The notes under the pieces were generated by a model. The model made no database searches and was not told where the DNA came from. It saw only the letters and a list, made by a program, of their open reading frames with translations. Shown piece after piece: positions 31,902-43,948 of a DNA stretch of 64,000 bases (position 1 is its first letter; each line of letters starts with the position of its first letter). Location: the NCBI GenBank assembly GCA_003013855.2, contig PVNU02001287.1:372001-436000 (forward strand), given 5' to 3'. This DNA is from Liriodendron chinense (lineage: Eukaryota > Streptophyta > Magnoliopsida > Magnoliales > Magnoliaceae). The translations under genes were made by a program, and so were the position numbers.

Positions 31902-33545
31902 TGTTGAGCTCTTAATTGTGCATATTCCAAACCCAATTCATCACTCATTATGCAAGGTTTGTATGGTCTATAGGCTAATTTAATGCATGTTTTGTGACTA
32001 TAGGACTGAGAGTGGTTCCACCCAATTGAAGACAAAAAGGGCTCATTTGTCATCATTTTGATGAAGATTATTTGAGGATCAAAGAAGAAAAGAAGAGAGA
32101 AAGTGAAAGAAAGAAGCAAGGAAAAAGAAGAAAAAGAAGCTTGGAAGACTGCCGACCGGTCATGACCGGTCCGCCAAGAGAGCCAGACCGGTCAAGACCG
32201 GCCAGCTATGAAGGCTAGAATATCAATGAATGAGGCCGACCGGTCATGACCGGTCGGCCAGGATTGCTGGACCAATAATAAACAGGCCCGACCGGTCTTG
32301 ACCGGTCGAGCATACTTGCTGGAATGATATTGAAGAAGGCCGACCGGTCTTGACTGATCGGCCATGGTCACTGGAATGTAGCTGAAGACGTCCGACCGGT
32401 CATGACCGGTCAGACATGGTTGCTGGAGTGGTCAGATATTGAGGCCGACCGGTCGTGACCGGTCGGCCATGCGTAAGAAGTTAGAAACTTCCAATTTCAG
32501 CCCGATTTTCTCTACGTTGCGTAACTCTTACGCAATTTCTCGATTCTTCCGAAGTTGTGGAGACTCCAGACTATAAAAGGACACCTAGAGATCGTTCCTA
32601 GGGTATCCTAGAAGGGTTCAAGCGAGGTTGGAGGCCGTGGAAGTGGAGATTGGAGTTTCACAACTCCTTTTGGTTTGCTTTGCTGTTTTCATGTTTTTTA
32701 TAGTTGTTTCATGTTTCCTTGGATCATGAGCAGCTAAACCTCTTAGATAGGGCTAAGAGGTGAAGCTTGTAGTGGATCCAAGATGTTTTAATTCGTAGTT
32801 AAGTGGTTTTAAGTGTGGAATTCATGATTATGAACTAAGGTTTGAAGTTGATACAAGTTTTTGAGTAGTTTTTCTTAGTCTTATGATGACTCATGGATGT
32901 TTGGGAGAATTACTTAATTGCTTACTTGGTTTGTGACGGTCTAGACCTGTATGATCCGAGGAATCGGAGTGCGCTCTAGTACTATGTTCTTCATAAAGGA
33001 ACTTCTCACCAAAGTTCTACTTTTCTGATTTTTCTGTAATGTGTATGGACTGTGCATGTGATTTGAATCCAGTTCAAATCCTGATCTAGCCTTGTCTTGT
33101 GACAGGACTTGAGGATGGTTATGATTGTGAACTAGACCTTTTGGAAAGGGGAATGACCTATGCAATTGAGCATGCTCAGATCAGCCTGCATTGAGTGAAT
33201 CTTATGCATAGAACTTACATATTACAGACTGTTTGGTTTAACAGCTCTATCATCCGACTAGATAGACAGGAATGTCGATTCTAGTTGAGAGAATAAGAAA
33301 CCACAGCGGATTGAACATCAAGGATTGCTACAAGTGGATCCTTGAACCCCTAGTGCCTTCTTATAATTAGTTACTTTCGATTTAATTCAACTTTTGTTAC
33401 TCATATCAAACTCATACAAGAATCTGGTTAGTAGAATAGACACTTGTGGATGAGTTTGTGAAATCCTACATAAGTCCCTGTGGATCGACCTCGGTCTTAC
33501 CGAGTTTATTACTACATCGCAACCCTACACTTGGGGAAGCGAACA
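31902..33545 (+). repeat. Ath-3 3' LTR
   Basis: 1644 bp, very close to the 5' LTR. The GACCGGTC array is at about 32153-32468, the TATA box at 32572-32580 and the hairpin at 32739-32760. The right end GAAGCGAACA meets the AGTAT target duplication. Confidence 0.95.
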
Positions 33546-33550
33546 AGTAT

Positions 33551-34030
33551 CATCATGCTTTAACTAGAACAATGAAAAACAAACTCAAAAGCATAAAAAC
33601 CTGGATTCAGGAGAGTTGCAGACACTCCACGACAGCTCTCTTCACCTCCCACGAAGTTCCTCTGCTTCTATGATGCCCTAGGAAGAGAACCTAGGTGTCC
33701 TTTTATAGTGAAGAGGCTCTACCATATCAGAAATCTTCCAGAATTGCACAATACTTATGCACTTGCATGATTTTCAGAGCTTGTAGAACAAGCCTACTGG
33801 ATTCCTGGTCGAAATACACTGGCCGGCCATTCTTGACCGGTTAAGCCTAGTTGGCCGACCGGTCTTGACTGGTCGGACCTGTCCTTTTTTAGTCCAGAGA
33901 GCACAGAGGAGTAGCCGACTTGTTGGCCGACCGATCTTGACCGGTCGGGCCAAGCTGGACTTGATTCCAACAGCTTCACAAGGGATCTCCATTGCTGGCC
34001 GACCGGTCTTGAACGGTCATGGCTTATTTC

Positions 34031-34074
<44 letters not shown>

Positions 34075-34266
34075 TCTTCCTTCTTTGGCCCACCTTGGGT
34101 CTTCATCCAAGGGCTTCAAAATAGGACTTTTAAGCATCAATTGGGTGAAGTCTCTCTCTCATTCTTACATTCACAAAATATTCATTAGATGGGTCTTTTA
34201 CGCATGCAAACCATGCATATAATGAGATGTAATGGGCTAGAACATGTATAAATTTGAGGTTCAACA
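33551..34266 (-). repeat. Ath-2 5' LTR, right part
   Basis: Continuation of the LTR cut by Ath-3, ending ...GAGGTTCAACA. The summed LTR length is about 1370 bp, close to the 1419 bp of Ath-5. The minus-strand TATA box is at 33699-33707 and the GACCGGTC array, more decayed, at about 33821-34020. A (CT)n run at about 34030-34072 lies just beyond the array. The following base belongs to Tat-2. Confidence 0.88.
34030..34072. repeat. (CT)n microsatellite in Ath-2 LTR
   Basis: About twenty uninterrupted CT units. They create spurious Ser/Leu and Arg/Glu ORFs on both strands. Confidence 0.95.
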
Positions 34267-35727
34267 ATTCATATGGCCCGAGTTGATCGATTGGAGGATG
34301 CTTGGTGCTGCATTGATTGACTGGGTCCCATCGTTGAACTTTTTTACGTTCAATGATATGGAGATGGGACCTTTAGAGGAGCTTGTGCACTTGACAGGTC
34401 TTCCTTGGGATTATACACAGTATTTTTCACCGACAATTTTACTAAAGATTGCCACTCCGTAGAACTGGTTTGGGATTCTATACCTCATTCAGCCCGCAGC
34501 TGAGGGTCAGGATGCTGTGGTCCTTTTGGATGCACTGTATGATCTCTGTTCGAACCCTCGGAGTGCGGTAGGGTCAATGCTTTCTCGGAATACACTGATG
34601 TTCTGTCTAATAGCTGAGGTGTTATTCTCGGGATGGCGACCATCCCAGACTCCTTTACTTTTTGAGGTGATGAGCCGAGTTACTCGTCGGCAGGGGTTTA
34701 TCTCTCTTGTACTGGCTGAGCTATTCAACGGGTTGACTGACTATGCCCTAGGACATACCTGTGTCCTTCGCGGATGCTGTGCATTTCTTAAGGTAATTCT
34801 TTTGTACCTTCTTCTTTCTTCCTGGTCCTTTGGAATTGTTTGCTTTAGCTGATTTTCTTTATTTTCTCATGATCAGGTTTGGTTGTGGGAGCGCCTTTCC
34901 ATGACTATTCCTGTATCATTTCCTGGCACTCGTCCCTCTGATCTTATGCGCCACATCATGGAGTTTCTTCCGCATACTACCAGGATGAGTGAGCCTCTGT
35001 ATCATAGGATATTTATCGAACTACGAGACTGGAATGTGCGCTGGTAATCATCTTGGCTTTCACTTCCTCCAGTTATTTGTGATGCTCATCATCTTCCTCT
35101 GATGCTGGTAGGTTTTCGCTCCTATTTCTCTTATCATCCTATCCGATTTCTGTGGCAGTTCGAGTATGAGCAAGAGGTTCCTCCTTTTGGTTTCTCGGGT
35201 ATCAGGCGTCGATCACTTCCGGCCAAATCATCCGATTTTCGGACTCGGGTTGATGGGTCTTGGGTAGGTCATTTGATTGCCGATTCTCTTGGGTTTAAGC
35301 TGCGAACCCTTCTGATGGCTATTGCTCCATACCAGTATTGGATTGTTGATCGATCTTTGTATCAGCGTATTCCTTGTTTGCATCTGACGGCTGATGAGGA
35401 TGAGCTAAATGTCCTTGGGGATGTTATTTCTTCATCTGGTTCATATGAGTCCTTTTGAGGAGCGTCCTTTCATCGACCCTGGCTTCCTCTTGGCCACTCA
35501 TGGCCATCTTCTGTTTGAGATTTTCCGCCCTTCGGTATCATTGTGAGATGATGCCGAGAAGATTAGCCGTCAATCAGAGATTGTCTGATGAGGAGGCGGC
35601 TATCCGTATCCTTGAGAGAGATGAGGTGCATTACCTGCGCATGGAGGTGAGCAGGCTGAGGGCGAGGCTATTTCATTATGAGTCAAAAGACTTACCTGAC
35701 GTAGCTGAGGGGGAGGGCAGAGATTGA
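34267..35727 (+). pseudogene. Tat-2 antisense ORF, plant-mobile-domain-like, spliced
   Basis: The reading enters from the Ath-2 boundary (PELIDWRMLGAALIDWVPS, LEELVHLTGLPWD) and continues through NWFGILYLIQPAAEGQDAVV and AELFNGLTDYALGHTCVLRGCC to CAFLK. An 84-bp GT...AG intron (34793-34876) joins in phase 0 to VWLWERL. The rest includes YHPIRFLWQFEYEQEVP, matching YYPSRFARQFGYDQGVP of Tat-1, and a C-terminal coiled coil (AAIRILERDEVHYLRMEVSRL). Stops at 34460-34462 and about 35044, and a shift near 35455, break it. These tracts resemble the plant mobile domain. Role unknown; the family is known as an extra ORF of Tat elements. Confidence 0.72.
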
Positions 35728-36090
35728 TTTTCTGCCTTTGAGGGTTATATAGGCTATCTGCATGTCCCTTTTTGCATGGTATATGACTGGCTATGATATA
35801 TATTTTTTGTATTTTGAAAGAAATGATATGATGTATGTAAAAGAAATACGATGCATTAATAGAAAGAAAAACTTTTTTGAGAACTTATTGTGCCATGAGT
35901 TGTCTTATAAGTGAGTCTGGATTTTATGCTGGGACATAAGAATCAGAACTGAGGCTCGACCAATGTTTTGACTGATGTTTTGAGATTGTTTTCTGGGGGA
36001 TCTCTTTGATTCCCTAAAGGTGTAAGCTATTGAAACCATTACTTTCTAAGAGTTCCGTCAAAGTTAGTAGAGTTCCCGTCCCTAACTGCA
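35728..36090. other. Tat-2 spacer left of Ath-4
   Basis: AT-rich sequence downstream of the antisense ORF, with no coding signal. It ends in CTGCA, the Ath-4 target site. Confidence 0.6.
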
Positions 36091-37701
36091 TGTTCACTCC
36101 CCAAGTGTAGGGTTGCGAAGTAGTAATAATTCGGAAAGACCGAGAATCGTTACCACAGAGATTTATGAATGGGTATTCTAAGAATTTGTCTAAAATAACT
36201 AATAATTAAGATCCTATTAAGAACTAAAGCTGAAAAATAATGATTTGGGTTTAAATAGTGAATGTGTAAGGTAATATCAATCTAAAAAGGCACTAGAGTG
36301 CCAAGGATCCACTTTTAATAAGTTTCAATGCATCAACACAACTAGATCTCACATAACTCAATCGGAATCGAATTCATATCTCTATCCGATCGGAATATAG
36401 AGCAGGTCAATCAACAATTATCTAAAACAGTTGCTCATTCATTGATTTGATTCTCACAACAATGCTCAGGCTTTGCGCACACTCAATTGTGTAGGCCAAG
36501 CCTCTTTTCAATCTAATTGAGATTCACAACCATAGCTTTCATCAAATCCTGTCACTAGACTTGATTATGACCAATGATTAGAACTCTAATTAAATCAAAA
36601 TCAATCAGCAAACAACTAATTCAGATTATAACAAAAGATAAGAACTTTAGTTGAATGAGTTCCCAAATGAAGATCAAGCCAGTGTACACAAGGAAATCAA
36701 AGGGTCTACCATGCTCGGAGTCAATGATAGATCAATGAACTACACAAGCATAACCAATGCTTAGAAGATAAGCTACTAAGTTTAGAATCACTAAGAATCA
36801 CATGAGCCCGGAGTCATCAAGAGATCAAATTAAAACCAAACTAGTACTTGATTCAAACTCATATTGAACTAAATTCTTCAATTAAAACATAAAAGGAAAC
36901 CTAGGTTGCATCAATCCATCAAAAACAAATCAAAAGCTTCACCTCTTAGCCCTAGCTAGTAGGTTTTAGTTCATCTCTAATATCCTTGAACTAGAAGCCT
37001 CAAAAATATAAAAACTACTAAAACTGGAAGAAAAACTAGGAAAACTTGAAGTAGAATCCGTCTCCTAAGCAATCCCCACGTCCTAGCATGCCCTGGTATG
37101 AAGAGGAGAAGTCCCATTTATAGATTGGTGCTGAAGATTCCAGATTGCGCAAGGAATTACGCGATTGCGCAGAGAAAATCGGAGCTTCACGCACAAGCTC
37201 TGTTACGCTGACGACCGGTCAGCAAGTCCGGTCTGAGTTCCTGGACAACCGGTCGCACGACTTGTCTCAAAATCGTCAAATTCATCCAGAGAGTTTTCAT
37301 ATTTTCCTGTTGAACGCACGACCAGTAGCACGACCGGTCTGAGTGATGCACGACCGGTCGTACGACCGGTCTCAACTGGTCCAGTGAGGTTTTGGCAATG
37401 TGGTCTCTTGTGTTGTGTAGTCAGACTGGTCGGACGACCGGTCCTATGCTTTGGACGACCGGTCTTCAGTGTCTTTTTCTTCCTTCTTTTCTTTATCTCC
37501 TTTGCTTCCTTCTTCATCCTTTTGCACTTGGTTCTGTGATCTTCAATGTACATAAAGTGCTCTATTTAGCCTTGAATCAGTGAAATCTCCATCTTGTTCC
37601 TACAATCACAAATCATGCATTAGAGTAGCCCTTTAATCATATAAACTGTGCATAATGAGTGATGAATTAGGGTTAGAATATGCACAATTAAGAGCTCAAC
37701 A
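36091..37701 (-). repeat. Ath-4 left (3') LTR
   Basis: TGTTCACTCC...GAGCTCAACA. The minus-strand TATA box (TATAAATGG) is at 37114-37122, the GACCGGTC array at about 37211-37466 and the leader hairpin at 36942-36963 (one stem mismatch). Confidence 0.94.
37211..37466. promoter_or_regulatory. GACCGGTC array, Ath-4 left LTR
   Basis: Exact and near-exact GACCGGTC copies, often paired with a four-base spacer such as GTAC or GCAC (CGACCGGTCGTACGACCGG). The array begins about 89 bp upstream, in minus sense, of the TATA box. Confidence 0.78.
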
Positions 37702-39360
37702 CACCCCCCAACCAGCATTTTGCTAGTCCCGAGCAAAACATGCGTGAAACAAGTTTCATTCTCTAAAACCCAACTCTCCTTCAGAAACTATTCTTCTATA
37801 CCTTCCAAGACATACAAGCGTAAAAATAAAAAAAATTAAGTGATAGATGTTGAAACCTTAAACTCTCAAAACATAATAAGTGTTTATATGAAATTCCCAC
37901 TGATTGATTGATGAATAGAAGAACTCGAACAAATTCAACCTAGCGTGCATAGTGAAAGTTCATCTCATGAGTTTTCGGGATTATCTTCTTCATAGATCAA
38001 CTAAACTATAGATCTCAAGGTGTATCGAGCAACAACAAGCCTATGACAGGAATTTGCCTTAACGTCCTTTTGACGGCTTTCACACTACGTCCCATTTTCG
38101 GCTTTGGTTACGGGTAGACCATCCTCCGGTTGGTAGTAGGTAGCCCTTTTCGGAATTTCCACCATTTTCCATCATTCCCAATTTCATCCTTCATTTTCCT
38201 TTTTCTTTTAGATTAGATAAGATTTTTAGAAATCCATATCTTTCGTTATTTTCCCATGGACAATGATGGACAAAGTACCCCGGATTGGTTTCTCAAGACC
38301 TTATATCAAGGTCTAGTTAATCCATAAATCACATAATCCTTTCAAATCATGAAAATTGTGTAATGTGAACTAGGTATAAAAGTATTCAAATTTTCTATCA
38401 ATCATATAAATAAGGGAATTCACATTTAAAACCATTATATTAAGAGAAGTTCAAAGCTTGCAACATCACTCACTTCGTATCTCCTTTCTTATACTCATAT
38501 CATCTCGAATGCATAGAATTAAAGTTTTCCAAAAGAGTTTTGAATTTTAGAAAAATCGAAAAATTTCTACATCATTGCTTGAAATGTCATAAAAGCTAGT
38601 AGATTCATCTAAGGAATCTCTCACTCCCTAACCAAAACTTTACATTGTCCTCAATGTAAGAAAATATATAATGAATGCAACACATGAGAGCAATGGCAAA
38701 ATAAAGGGAGTGAGAAAGAATGATATCACCTGAAGAATATATTTCATGGCAAGATTAGCTTTTGGAGATGGATTTCTTCACAACTAAATCGACTGATCAA
38801 AGCAAATCCTAATGGGATATCATTCTAGGAAAACTATTTAAAATCATCCTCCGTCAGACTAGGAGGTTAATCCCAACAACTCGTCCAAAAGCATAAAGTC
38901 AAGCAGAATCATTAGATGGATCAAAAGGTTTTGCAATAAAGTCATCCAATATCCTGCTTTACAATATACATGTGTGTGAGTGATCCAAATAAGCCATTGA
39001 AAATCCCGAAAAGGAATTTCAGCAAGTTCCTTAATGTTTTCACCACATGTATATGAGGAGACATCAGCATATTTGTTAGAAAAAATATGTCTCCATTCAG
39101 ATTTTCCTAGGCATTGATATTACAAGTATGGATCATCCTAGGGTTAGTAGAGTTTGGTATGTATGATCCATAGAGGTGTGGAAGTATGAATTGATTTCTC
39201 AGCATAACAGGGTGTTGTTTCCACATCCTTCTCTCAGCGAAGGTCATATGCTAATACCGACTCTAAAGGTGTGACCATATCCCTTATCACATCATCGTTC
39301 TTATCAAGGGAGTAAGTCACATCTTTGTTTAAGTGACCGGAGTAAAAAGGTGAGAGAGAC
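37702..39360 (-). other. Ath-4 3' region replacing most of pol
   Basis: The polypurine tract is at 37702-37713. Conserved 3' blocks shared with Ath-1, Ath-3 and Ath-5 lie at about 38060-38300, and the CATTG/CAATG hairpin at 38643-38656 beside a decayed internal polypurine tract (38621-38633). Near 38870 the text matches the end of the Athila pol region (CAGACTAGGAGG). Between about 38900 and 39240 is a short stretch I do not recognise, standing where roughly 3 kb of RT, RNase H and integrase would be. Confidence 0.75.
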
Positions 39361-39984
39361 TCATCTTCCACAATAGAAATTAATCATATTTATTTCGTGT
39401 ACTTCCTCATCTTCATCCTCTTGTTGGTTGTCAATATTGAAAGCATTCAACTCAATCGTCATATTGCCAAAAGACATTTGTATGACCCCATTCCTACAAT
39501 TTATGATAGCGTTTGATGTAACTAGGAATGGACGGCTAAGTATGACAGGAATTTGAGGGCCAATGTTAACCATGGGTCGTGTGTCCAAGACAATAAAGTC
39601 CATCGGGTAGTAGACCTTGTCAACTTGGACAAGAACGTCCTCAATCACCCCTCTCAGAATACGAATCGATCGGTCAGCGAGTTCTAATGTGGTTTTGGTG
39701 GGTTTTAATTCACCTAAACCCAATTGTTCATAAACCGAAAAGGAAATTAAGTTCACACTTGCCCCTAGATCGAGTAAAGCATGTTTCACCCGGTAGTCTC
39801 CAATTACGCATGATATTGTCGGACAACCAGGGTCTTTGTATTTCTTGGGCATCCCGTGATTTATAATGACACTTACATTCTCTGTCAAAAATGCCTTCTT
39901 TTGCAAATGTATTTTTCTTTTCACCGTGCAAAGGTCTTTTAAAAATTTAGCATATGACGGTATTTGTTTAATTGCATCCAACAA
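39361..39984 (-). pseudogene. Ath-4 protease
   Basis: 207 codons with the active-site motif DLGAS in ALLDLGASVNLISFSVYEQLGL and the later NAIINCRNGVIQMSFGNM, as in Ath-1 and Ath-3. The upstream linker has LDAIKQIPSYAKFLKDLCTVKRK. It ends in an acidic tail (EDEDEEVHEINM). It is separated from gag by a stop near 40000 and has no RT behind it. Confidence 0.86.
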
Positions 39985-41731
39985 TGGGATGTTGATTTTG
40001 ACTTACTTGAAAATCTTCAAAAATTCTTGATATTTATCTTGAGGTTTGGATGAAATCAAGCGTTGTGAGAATGGAGCAACGGGCCTATATTCTTTCAATG
40101 GTTCTTTCTCATTCATGGTGATGCTAGGTCCATCATCCTCTTTGGAAGATACCGGATCATTAGGTGTTAAGGCCTTCACTGGGTCAAATTTTTTAATAAT
40201 TTTACCACTTCTAAGAGTGGTGATGGCCTTAGCATGTTCCATGTGTTGGTTAGAGGAACTAGGCATGCTTATTTCACATTGTGATTTTGGATTTAGCAGG
40301 GGTTGGGCTGGAAGAGTCCATTCCCTTGCGTTTAAGCTAGCCTTGATTTCCTCCACCGAATTTTTAAGCTCAAGCATTATCGTATGGTTTGATTAATTTA
40401 TTTGAGCTTGACCTTCCATGAATGCTTTCAATGTATCCTCTATAGGCATTTGAGGTGGGGCCATAGGAAATTGCATTGGGGACCTCTTTTGAGGATTACT
40501 TTGGTTGGTTCCATTCGCCCAGTTGAAGTTAGGGTTATTTCTCCAACTAGAATTGTTCGTGTTTGGATTTGGAGTACTAAAAGGTCGTTGATAACTATTC
40601 AAAGCATTCGATTGTTCATATAAAAGTTATCGAAACGCATAAATTGTTGGACAATCTAGAGTTTGATGTACATTGGAAGCACAAATACCACAAATAGTTT
40701 CAACAGTCCCCCTTTGTTGGGTTGTATCTACTTTCCTTAATTCCATCTCCTCGACCTTTCGTGTGAGATTAACCACTCTAGAACCTAGATCATCTTTCTC
40801 ATTTAAAACGTAAATTTCTCCCTTTTCCTTGGCTTGGGGTTGTTTTGAACTTGTCGTCTTAGATGTATCGTATGATTGTGTGTTTTCATCCAACATGTCA
40901 AAATCGTCCCAAGCTTTCTCCGTTTCCTTGTTCATGAACTCCCCATTGCACATCATCTCCACAAATTGGCGCATGGTTGAGTTTAATCCATCATAGAAGA
41001 AAGTAATCAACCTCCACCGTTCATAGCCATGATGTGGGCATGCGTTTAATAGCTCATTATACCTTTCCCAACATTGAAAAAAAAACTTCATCTTCTTTTT
41101 GGGCGAAGTTCATTATGGCCCTTCTTAGTGCATTGGTTCGATGAGTAGGGAAGAATTTTTTAAGAAACTCCCAAGCCATCTCAGCCCATGTCCCAATAGA
41201 CCTTGGCCTTAAGGAATGTAGCCATGATTTAGCCTTCTCTTTCAAGGAAAAATGGAATAATTTGAGTTTTACAGTGTCCTTGGTTACATTGTCAAAATTT
41301 ATTGTGGCAATAACCTCTTCAAACTCCTTAATGTATAGATAAGCGCTTTCGGAGTCGAGTCCATGGAATCTAGGAAGAAGTTGGATCAACCCTGGTTTAA
41401 AATCAATATTTCTCACATTGTGAGGGAAAATTATGCAAGAGGGAGTACTCGTCCTAGCTCGTTGTAAATAGTCACGTAAAGTTCTAGGTTGAGGTACATC
41501 CCCCACTTCATTCTCATCCAATTTAGTAAGGTTTTGGGCTTGATTTTGATGTTGATTAGCCCCTTGATTTGGTTGATTTTCAGCCATCTCTCTAGTAATT
41601 TCAGGAAAATTTTGACATTTTCTAGCACGAGGGTCTCTATCAATCCCTTCAACAATTACTCCGTCATTAATGAGTCGGTTATTAGAATCCCGAACCCAAT
41701 GTGGTATGCAAATCCTAAAAGAATGAAACAA
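39985..41731 (-). pseudogene. Ath-4 gag
   Basis: The N-terminus MFHSFRICIPHWVRDSNN opens the frame 41057-41731, with TLRDYLQRARTSTPSC, LLPRFHGLDSESAY, LKLFHFSLKEKAKSWL and KKFFPTHRTNALRRAIMNF. A frameshift in an A-run at about 41083-41092 shifts to 40627-41091, with CWERYNELLNACPHHGYERW and an intact knuckle CGICASNVHQTLDC (CX2CX4HX4C). Two further frames (40393-40602, 40003-40377) carry the linker to the protease, split by single stops. The capsid-type domain lost in Ath-3 is complete here apart from the shift. Confidence 0.9.
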
Positions 41732-42338
41732 AAAGGAATTCTTTCTTCCTTCCTTTACTTCTCTCTAAGACTGAAGCACAAGGTGTCTTGCAATGGATGA
41801 GCCAAAAGCAAGGATAGAGACCAATTTCTCCTGGTCAATAGGGGTTCAGAGAACTCCCCACCCACTCTTTGAATCTTTTGAGGAAAGTGCAGAAAAAGAA
41901 GAAAGAGGAATAGGATTGAGAAGAGAAATCTCTGAGCACAAGGTAATCCAAGACGGCAGTGCCGACCAATAGGAATCAAGGCGGCACAAGGCCAACCTAT
42001 CAGAGATCCAAAAAGGAGTCTCCACCCTCTCTACAAGAGATGAATATGGTGGGAATGAAATAGGAGAAGAAGAAGAGTAAGGTTTAGAAAGATAAAACCT
42101 GATTCGAGCACTTAAGATCCTTGTGTCTTCTTCAACTTCCTAAAATCCTAGATTGTAGATCTAAGTTAGAATCCTGCAAAATCAAAACAAACTAAGTTAG
42201 TATTCTGATATTAAAAGAAAACCTACCCTAGAAAGCGAAACAAATCTTAAACCTATCTTAACACAATCTCAACTAAAAGCTATCTCAGAAAATTCTAAAA
42301 ATACCGCATAGAAATCCCCGGCAACGGCGCCAAAAGCT
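41732..42338 (-). other. Ath-4 leader with PBS at 42315-42332
   Basis: The PBS complement reads TCCCCGGCAACGGCGCCA, a perfect match to the tRNA-Asp-type block, six bases from the LTR. The leader is non-coding and similar to those of Ath-1 and Ath-3. Confidence 0.92.
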
Positions 42339-43948
42339 TGTTCACTCCCCAAGTGTAGGGTTGCGAAGTAGTAATAATTCGGAAAAATCGAGTATCGTTC
42401 CTACAGAGATTTATGAATGGGTATTCTCAGAATTTGTCTAAAATAACTAATAATTAAGATCCTATTAAGAACTAAAGCTGAAAAATAATGATTTGGGTTT
42501 AAACAGTGAATGTGTAAGGTAATATCAATCTAAAAAGGCACTAGAGCGCTAAGGATCCACTTTTAATAAGTTCCAATGCATCAACACAACTAAATCTCAC
42601 ATAACTCAATCAAAATTGAATTTATATCTCTATCCGATCGGAATATAGAGCGGTTCAATCAACAATTATTTAAAACAGTTGCTCATTCATTGATTCGATT
42701 CCCACAACAATGCTCAGGCTTTGGGTACACTCAATTGTGTAGGCCAAGCCTCTTTTCAATTTAGTTGAGATTCACAACCATAGCTTTCATCAAATCCTGT
42801 CACTAGACTTGATTATAACCAATTATTAGAACTCTAATTAAATCAAAATCAATCAGCAAACAACTAATTCAGATTATAACAAAAAATAAGAACTTTAGTT
42901 GAATGAGTTCCCACATGAAGATCAAGCCATTGTACACAAGGCAATCAAAGGGTCTACCATGCGCGGAGTCAATGATAGATCAATGAAGTACATAAGCATA
43001 ACCAATGCTCAGAAGATAAGCTACTAAGTTTAGAATCACTACGAATCACATGAGCCCGGAGTCATCAAGAGATCAAATCAAAACCAAACTAGTACTTGAT
43101 TCAAACTCATATTGAACTAAATTCTTCAATTAAAACATAAAAGGAAACCTAGGTTGCATCAATCCATAAAAAACAAATCAAAAGCTTCACCTCTTAGCCT
43201 TAGTTAAGAGGTTTTAGTTCATCTCTAACATCCATGAACTAGAAGCCTCAAAAACATAAAAACTACTAAAACTGGAAGAAAAACTAGGAAAACTTGAAGT
43301 AGAATCCGTCTCCTAAGCAATCCCCACGTCCTAGCATGCCTTGGTATGAAGAGGAGAAGTCCCTTTTATAAATTGGCGCAGAAGATTCCAGATTGCGCAA
43401 GGAATTACGCGATTGCGCAGAGAAAATCGGAGCTTCACGCACAAGCTCTGTTACGCTGACGACCGGTCGCACGACCGGTCTGAGTTCCTGGACGATCGGT
43501 CGCACGACCGGTCTCAAAACCGCCAAATTTGTCCTGAGAGTTTTCATATTTTCCTGTTGAACGCATGACCAGTCGCACAACCGGTATGAGTGATGCACGA
43601 CCGGTCGTACGACCGGTCTCAACTGGTCCAGTGAGGTTTTGGCAATGTGGTCTCTTTTGTTGTGTAGTCAGACCGGTCGGACAACCGGTCCTAGGCTTTG
43701 GACGAGCGGTCTTCAGTGTCTTTTTCTTCCTTCTTTTCTTTATCTCCTTTGCTTCCTTCTTCATCCTTTTGCACTTGGTTCTGTGATCTTCAATGTATAT
43801 AAAGTGCTCTATTTAGCCTTGAATCAGTGAAATCTCCATCTTGTTCCTACAATCACAAATCATGCATTAGAGTAGCTCTTTAATCATATAAACCGTGCAT
43901 AATGAGTGATGAATTGAGGTTAAAATATGCACAATTAAGAGCTCAACA
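42339..43948 (-). repeat. Ath-4 right (5') LTR
   Basis: Minus-strand TATA box (TATAAAAGG) at 43362-43370, GACCGGTC array at about 43457-43715 and leader hairpin at 43190-43211. It is followed by the CTGCA target duplication. Confidence 0.94.
43457..43715. promoter_or_regulatory. GACCGGTC array, Ath-4 right LTR
   Basis: The same array as in the left LTR, with more intact copies (for example paired octamers separated by GCAC at the start). It begins about 87 bp upstream of the TATA box. Confidence 0.8.

Larger units (their letters stand above)
23616..33545 (+). mobile_element. Ath-3: complete Athila-type LTR retrotransposon with target duplication
   Basis: 9930 bp with LTRs 23616-25260 and 31902-33545, flanked by the 5-bp direct repeat AGTAT (23611-23615 and 33546-33550). 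The order on the plus strand is LTR, PBS, gag, protease, RT, RNase H, integrase, polypurine tract, LTR, with no envelope-like ORF. By eye the two LTRs differ at about 1-2 percent of positions, so it is young compared with its neighbours. It is not autonomous: gag has a large internal deletion, and two nonsense codons interrupt the polyprotein. It is inserted in the Ath-2 LTR. Confidence 0.96.
36091..43948 (-). mobile_element. Ath-4: pol-deficient Athila-type element with target duplication
   Basis: 7858 bp with LTRs 36091-37701 (1611 bp) and 42339-43948 (1610 bp) and a 5-bp direct repeat CTGCA (36086-36090; 43949-43953). PBS, leader, gag and protease are present on the minus strand. RT, RNase H and integrase are absent: after the protease only about 1.6 kb of 3' region remains. 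It still has LTRs, PBS, PPT and gag, so it could have moved with enzymes from another Athila element. The LTRs are nearly identical by eye. Confidence 0.95.

Noticed and set aside
778..34020. The regularly spaced GACCGGTC repeats as a CRISPR-like array
   Set aside because: The repeats are 8-bp palindromes with irregular spacers, inside plant LTRs, with no cas genes. CRISPR does not apply.
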